19,408 nucleotides of DNA from Pseudomonadota bacterium. GTDB lineage: Bacteria > Pseudomonadota > Alphaproteobacteria > Micropepsales > Micropepsaceae. The translations under genes and the position numbers were made by a program. The stretch spans positions 1-19,408 of the forward strand of contig JANYBR010000390.1 in assembly GCA_025360685.1 (NCBI GenBank). The letters run 5' to 3'. Positions 16,059 to 19,408 of the stretch are shown here, one piece after another (within the stretch, counting starts at the first letter, position 1; every line of letters starts with the position of its first letter). The notes under the pieces are model-generated. The model was not told the origin of the DNA and did no database searches. It saw only the letters and a list, made by a program, of their open reading frames with translations.

Positions 16059-16067
16059 GGTTCACCC

Positions 16068-16541
16068 TCACCCTTTCGCCCGCATCAATCGTGCCTTGTC
16101 GCGTTGCCAGTCGCGGTTCTTTTCCGTCTCGCGCTTGTCGTGGAGCTTCTTGCCCTTGGCGACGCCGAGCTCGACCTTGGCGATGCCCTTGGGATTGAAA
16201 TAGAGCTTGAGCGGGATGAGCGTCATGCCTTCACGCTGGATCGCCATGGCGAGTCGGCTCGCTTCCTTCTTGTGCACGAGCAGCTTGCGCATCCGTTTGG
16301 GCTCGTGGTTGAAGCGGTTGGACTGCGTATATTCGGGAATGTAGGCGTTCACCAGATAGAGTTCGCCATCCTTGGCGAAGGCATAGGATTCTCCGATCGT
16401 GGCCTTGCCCGTGCGCAGCGACTTCACCTCCGAGCCGGTCAGCATCAGTCCGGCCTCGAGCGTGCTGTCGATGGCATACGCATAGCGCGCCTTGCGGTTG
16501 TCGGCGATGACCTTGTTCTGGTCATCTTTCTTCTTGGCCAT
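16068..16541 (-). CDS. smpB: SsrA-binding protein SmpB
   Basis: SmpB binds tmRNA and brings it to stalled ribosomes for trans-translation. The 157-residue protein has VIADNRKARYAYAIDSTLEA, the GLMLTGSEVKSLRTGKA core, ESYAFAKDGELYLVNAYIPEY, and the basic C-terminal tail GKKLHDKRETEKNRDWQRDK that enters the decoding centre. It starts at ATG 16541, one base after the dapA stop, so it is almost certainly translated from the dapA transcript. The tmRNA gene itself was not recognised in the window. Confidence 0.96.
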   Translation of the reverse strand: MAKKKDDQNKVIADNRKARYAYAIDSTLEAGLMLTGSEVKSLRTGKATIGESYAFAKDGELYLVNAYIPEYTQSNRFNHEPKRMRKLLVHKKEASRLAMAIQREGMTLIPLKLYFNPKGIAKVELGVAKGKKLHDKRETEKNRDWQRDKARLMRAKG

Positions 16542-16542
16542 G

Positions 16543-17436
16543 TCAGTGCTTTATGCCCGCGGCTGCAAGCGCGGCCCGAATGACGGCGCGGGCGCTCTCG
16601 GTGGCGGCGACGAGCGGCAGGCGCACCTCGTCGGTGCACAGGCCGAGCAGCGAGCCGGCATATTTGACGGGCGCGGGGCTGGGCTCGACGAACAGCGCAT
16701 CGTGCAGCGGCATCAGCCGCTCCTGGAGCTGGAGCGCGCGCTCCCAGGCGCCCTGAAGACACGCGTTCTGGAACTCGGCGCAAAGTTTCGGTGCAACGTT
16801 CGCCGTCACGGAGATAAAGCCATGTCCGCCCTGGACCATGTAACCGAGTGTCGTGGCATCTTCGCCGGACAGCAGCCGCCAGTTCCTGCCGCACGCCGCG
16901 CGCTCGCGAATCGGACGGGCGAGATTGGCCGTCGCGTCCTTCACGCCGATGATGTTGGCAATCTTGGCAAGCCGCCCCATGGTCTCGACCGAGATGTCCA
17001 CGATGGCGCGGCCCGGGATGTTGTAGAGCAGGATCGGAATATCCACCGCTTCCGCCAGCGCGGCATAGTGGCGGTAGAGACCTTCCTGCGATGGTTTGTT
17101 GTAGTAGCCGGTGGCGCAAAGGACCGCGTCCGCGCCGACCTTCTTGGCGTGCTGGACGAGTGAAATTGCTTCGGCGGTAGAATTTGATCCCGCGCCCGCA
17201 ATCACCGGCACGCGGCCATTGGCCTCTTCGACGCAGATTTCCACAACCCGGCGATGTTCTTCATGGCTCAAAGTCGGAGATTCCCCGGTCGTGCCGCAAG
17301 GCACCAGCCCGTGACTGCCTTCGGCGATCTGCCAGGATATCAACTTTCGGAACGCGGCCTCATCGACCTTCCCACCGCGCATAGGGGTCAAGAGTGCGGG
17401 GATCGATCCTTTGATACTCTCACGCGCGAACGCCAT
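16543..17436 (-). CDS. dapA: 4-hydroxy-tetrahydrodipicolinate synthase
   Basis: DapA condenses pyruvate with aspartate semialdehyde, the first step of the lysine and diaminopimelate branch, in the cytoplasm. The 297-residue protein has the (beta/alpha)8 family motifs: GTTGES (48-53), LLYNIPGR with Tyr138, and GVKDATA with the Schiff-base Lys166, which align well with E. coli Thr44/Thr45, Tyr133 and Lys161. It begins at ATG 17436 and is followed by smpB after one base. The 84-bp gap upstream is shared with the divergent DUF1272-like gene. Diaminopimelate supply fits the neighbouring cell-wall transglycosylase gene. Confidence 0.96.
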   Translation of the reverse strand: MAFARESIKGSIPALLTPMRGGKVDEAAFRKLISWQIAEGSHGLVPCGTTGESPTLSHEEHRRVVEICVEEANGRVPVIAGAGSNSTAEAISLVQHAKKVGADAVLCATGYYNKPSQEGLYRHYAALAEAVDIPILLYNIPGRAIVDISVETMGRLAKIANIIGVKDATANLARPIRERAACGRNWRLLSGEDATTLGYMVQGGHGFISVTANVAPKLCAEFQNACLQGAWERALQLQERLMPLHDALFVEPSPAPVKYAGSLLGLCTDEVRLPLVAATESARAVIRAALAAAGIKH

Positions 17437-17439
17437 TAT
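17411..17439 (+). promoter_or_regulatory. Predicted promoter for the DUF1272-like gene, overlapping the dapA start
   Basis: On the plus strand TTGATA (17411-17416) and CATTAT (17434-17439) are spaced by 17 bp, five and four matches to the sigma-70 consensus. Transcription would start near 17446, giving a leader of about 75 nt. The -10 overlaps the dapA start codon, so the two divergent transcripts could interfere. Confidence 0.4.
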
Positions 17440-17520
17440 GTGCCTGCTGTCATCCGGAGTCGGCGCAAACTACAGGGCGCCACGCGGGGGCGGCAAGGCG
17501 GGCTGCAGAAAAGGAACGAC

Positions 17521-17709
17521 ATGGCACTGGAGATGAGATCGATCTGCGAACGATGCGAGACAGCTCTCGCGGCCGACAGTGCCAAAGCCCGCATCTGCTC
17601 GTTCGAGTGCACGTTCTGCGCCGATTGTTCGGACGCCATGAAAGGCCGCTGCCCCAATTGCGGCGGCGAGTTGCTGCCCCGGCCCCGGCGCATAAAGAAG
17701 TCCGGATAA
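17521..17709 (+). CDS. Small zinc-binding protein, DUF1272-like
   Basis: The 62-residue product contains eight cysteines in pairs: Cys9 and Cys12 (CERC), Cys26 and Cys30 (CSFEC), Cys33 and Cys36 (CADC), Cys44 and Cys47 (CPNC). The phrase ICSFECTFCADC followed by CPNCGGELLPRP matches what I recall of the DUF1272 family, small zinc-ribbon or treble-clef proteins of unknown role. AAGGAACGAC precedes the ATG, a good ribosome-binding site, which is why I start here rather than at the longer open frame reaching back to 17254 inside dapA antisense. The basic tail RPRRIKKSG might bind nucleic acid, an inference only. Confidence 0.85.
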   Translation: MALEMRSICERCETALAADSAKARICSFECTFCADCSDAMKGRCPNCGGELLPRPRRIKKSG

Positions 17710-17715
17710 CCCGCG

Positions 17716-17750
17716 TTCGGCCTCGACTTCGCCACATGGTTATGGCCGAA
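17716..17750. repeat. Inverted repeat between the DUF1272-like gene and the transglycosylase gene
   Basis: TTCGGCC (17716-17722) and GGCCGAA (17744-17750) are perfect 7-bp inverted arms around 21 bases. It begins seven bases after the DUF1272-like stop and ends 41 bases before the transglycosylase start. No T run follows, so it could be a protein-binding site or an mRNA hairpin; a chance match is possible in GC-rich DNA. Confidence 0.3.
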
Positions 17751-17791
17751 ATGCCCCACGACCCATTCCACTCAGCCGAACGACTTTCGCC

Positions 17792-19408
17792 ATGACCTCC
17801 CGCCGGGCCGCCCTCTTGCTGATCGGAGCATCCGCCGTAGCCCTGGCCGCCTATGCGCAGGTGCCCTTGCCGAGCGGCCTGACCCAGTCGGGCGGCGTGA
17901 TCATGATGCAGCCGATCATGGACAACTCAACCGACACTGGCTTCACCGTCGACCGCGAGCGGCGGCCGAGTCCTGTTCACGCTCTGAGCGCGACCGACCA
18001 CGACATCTACACCCGCGCCTTCGACGCGGCCGACCGTGGCGACTGGACTGCGACGCGCGGGTTGGCGGCGCAGGGGCACGATGCGATGGCCTCGCGGCTG
18101 ATCCAGTGGCGTTACGTGCTCGACAAGAACAGTGGCGCCTCGTTCGCCGACGCCGATAGTTTTGCCAAGAACAATCCCGACTGGCCGTTGCACGATACGG
18201 TACTCGCGCGCGCCGAAGCGGCGATGGATCCCAACATGACGCCGTCAGCCGTGATCGCCTGGTACGGCGGCCGCGCGCCCCTCTCGGGGCTCGGCATGAT
18301 CCGCCTGGGCGATGCAATGATTGCAAGGGGTAGCTCGGACGCTGGCCGGAGCATGGTCCAGCGAGGCTGGATCAACGGCAGCTTCGAGCCGGACCAGGAA
18401 CTGGCGATCGTGCGCAAGGACGGCGGCCTGTTCACGCCGGACGTCGACCGGGCGCGTTTGAACAACCTGCTTTCGAGCGACGATGCACCAGCGGCGCAGC
18501 GCGAACTGTCGCGCGTCGAGGACGATGTCCAAAAGCTCGGCGAGGCTCGGTTGGCGTTTCGCTCCAGCCGCGCCGCAGGCGAAAGACTGGTGGCCGACCT
18601 GCCCGCGAGCGTGGCATCGGATCCCGATCTTGTGTTCGACCGGGCCCGGGCGGCGCGGCGCGCCAACGACAACGCGGCGGCGGCGAGCTTCCTCGGCCGC
18701 GCCGCGCTCAAGGATTTCATCCGCAATCATCCGACACGCTGGTGGGCCGAAGGCAATCTCGTCGCGCGGGCACTGTTGCAGGCAGGTGATCCTCGCGCCG
18801 CCTATGGAGTGGTATCGGACACCAGCCTTGCGACCGGCACCGAATTCTCCGAATCCGAATTCATGGCCGGCTGGATTGCCCTGCGCTTTCTCAAGGCACC
18901 GCTTCAAGCCGTGCCGCATTTCAAAAAGCTCGAAGCAGGCGTCTCGCGCCCCATCAGCCTCGCCCGCGCCCGTTATTGGCAAGGGCGCTGTTACGAGGCC
19001 GCGGGCGATGCGGCGAGCGCGGTCGCTCAGTACCGGCTGGCGGCGCAAGCACCTGAAAGCTTCTATGGCCAGATCGCACTAGCGCGCATCGATGCGCGGC
19101 CGATGCTGCACGTCAACGACACCGTGTTCGATGCCAGCGCGTTGCATGACGAATTCGAGAGGGATGAACTGGTCCGCGCCGTTCGCGTTCTGGCCGATCT
19201 CGGGCAGGAAAATTTGGTGCGGATCTTTGCCGCGCGCGAACAGGAACTGCATCCCGATGCCGGACGAGTGAAGATCCTGGCGCAGACTCTCGTCGATCTC
19301 GGTTTTCGCGAAGTGGCCGTGCGCGTGGCCAAAGCGGCAAGCTATGCGGGCATTCCGTTTCTCGGGTTCACCCATCCCGTGATCGCGCTTCCGGCCTATC
19401 CAGGGCCT
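17792..19408 (+). CDS. slt: Soluble lytic murein transglycosylase, N-terminal part (truncated by window edge)
   Basis: This family cuts the glycan strands of peptidoglycan in the periplasm, leaving 1,6-anhydro ends. The first 539 residues are present and the frame runs off the right edge before the catalytic SLT (Glu-containing) domain, so activity cannot be judged. A signal peptide (RRAALLLIGASAVALAAYA, cleavage near residue 22) is followed by the all-helical superhelix typical of Slt70: phrases such as WYGGRAPLSGLGMIRLGD, HPTRWWAEGNLVARALLQAG, ARARYWQGRCYEAAGD and APESFYGQIAL are diagnostic. The ATG at 17792 has only a weak ribosome-binding site; upstream ATGs at 17736, 17742 and 17751 are out of frame. 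The neighbouring dapA suits a cell-wall context. Confidence 0.9.
   Translation, partial: MTSRRAALLLIGASAVALAAYAQVPLPSGLTQSGGVIMMQPIMDNSTDTGFTVDRERRPSPVHALSATDHDIYTRAFDAADRGDWTATRGLAAQGHDAMASRLIQWRYVLDKNSGASFADADSFAKNNPDWPLHDTVLARAEAAMDPNMTPSAVIAWYGGRAPLSGLGMIRLGDAMIARGSSDAGRSMVQRGWINGSFEPDQELAIVRKDGGLFTPDVDRARLNNLLSSDDAPAAQRELSRVEDDVQKLGEARLAFRSSRAAGERLVADLPASVASDPDLVFDRARAARRANDNAAAASFLGRAALKDFIRNHPTRWWAEGNLVARALLQAGDPRAAYGVVSDTSLATGTEFSESEFMAGWIALRFLKAPLQAVPHFKKLEAGVSRPISLARARYWQGRCYEAAGDAASAVAQYRLAAQAPESFYGQIALARIDARPMLHVNDTVFDASALHDEFERDELVRAVRVLADLGQENLVRIFAAREQELHPDAGRVKILAQTLVDLGFREVAVRVAKAASYAGIPFLGFTHPVIALPAYPGP

Larger units (their letters stand above)
15652..16067. other. 416-bp gene-free stretch between smpB and the sulfite-oxidase-like gene
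   Basis: I find no convincing protein gene here. It holds, from left to right, a short leader of the sulfite-oxidase-like gene, a minus-strand terminator (15729-15761), a GC-rich segment full of CCGG-containing inverted repeats (about 15762-15880), an AT-rich island (about 15945-15980, with the palindrome ATAAATTTAT at 15951-15960 and AAAATT/AATTTT arms), and a hairpin at 16034-16058. Confidence 0.7.

Noticed and set aside
15652..16067. tmRNA (ssrA), suggested by adjacency to smpB
   Set aside because: No tag coding sequence of the AANDN type and no convincing tRNA-like T-arm; a TTCGATC loop near 15912 lacks a pairing stem.
1..19408. Mobile element, prophage, CRISPR array, tRNA or rRNA
   Set aside because: No transposase or integrase, no terminal or regularly spaced repeats, and no tRNA cloverleaf or rRNA signature was seen on either strand.

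Overview
This window comes from a GC-rich alphaproteobacterium and is mostly a conserved housekeeping neighbourhood. The main evidence is the minus-strand run rpoZ - spoT/rel - pyrE - (one lineage gene) - pdxJ - acpS - lepB - rnc - era - recO - parC, flanked by dapA - smpB and a soluble lytic transglycosylase. I recall this order from Caulobacter-like and related alphaproteobacteria. The single bifunctional Rel/SpoT, the omega subunit with a long acidic tail and the short ParC fit that group. Genus cannot be assigned from what I can see.

Layout. (1) 1-1094, plus strand: the 3' part of a membrane-anchored MORN-repeat protein, possibly with a TIR domain cut off by the left edge. (2) 1107-11825, minus strand: the housekeeping operon. 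Its genes are tightly packed, often with 4-bp stop/start overlaps. An intrinsic terminator separates rpoZ from spoT, and an unrecognised exported, probably outer-membrane protein sits between pyrE and pdxJ. (3) 11950-13662: a small inner-membrane protein, an exported protein of unknown function, and folK. (4) 13746-14986, plus strand: a NYN-domain nuclease-like protein coupled to a family-5-type Fe-S uracil-DNA glycosylase. (5) 14977-15651, minus strand: a cytoplasmic sulfite-oxidase-like molybdoenzyme. (6) 15652-16067: a 416-bp gene-free stretch with a terminator, a foldable GC-rich segment and an AT-rich island, a candidate small-RNA locus. (7) 16068-17436, minus strand: smpB and dapA. (8) 17521-19408, plus strand: a small DUF1272-like zinc protein and the 5' part of a soluble lytic transglycosylase gene that runs off the right edge.

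The operon links ppGpp metabolism (spoT, rpoZ), nucleotide and cofactor synthesis (pyrE, pdxJ, folK, acpS), protein export (lepB), RNA maturation and ribosome assembly (rnc, era), recombination repair (recO) and chromosome decatenation (parC). smpB serves ribosome rescue, and dapA and the lytic transglycosylase serve the cell wall.

No tRNA, rRNA, CRISPR array, insertion sequence or prophage gene was recognised. The points most worth a second look are the NYN reading frame, which looks one base short in a C tract near its start; the rnc start, which must lie about 80 bp inside lepB; the structured gap next to smpB; the possible TIR-TM-MORN protein; and the uncharacterised gene inside the pyrE-pdxJ junction.
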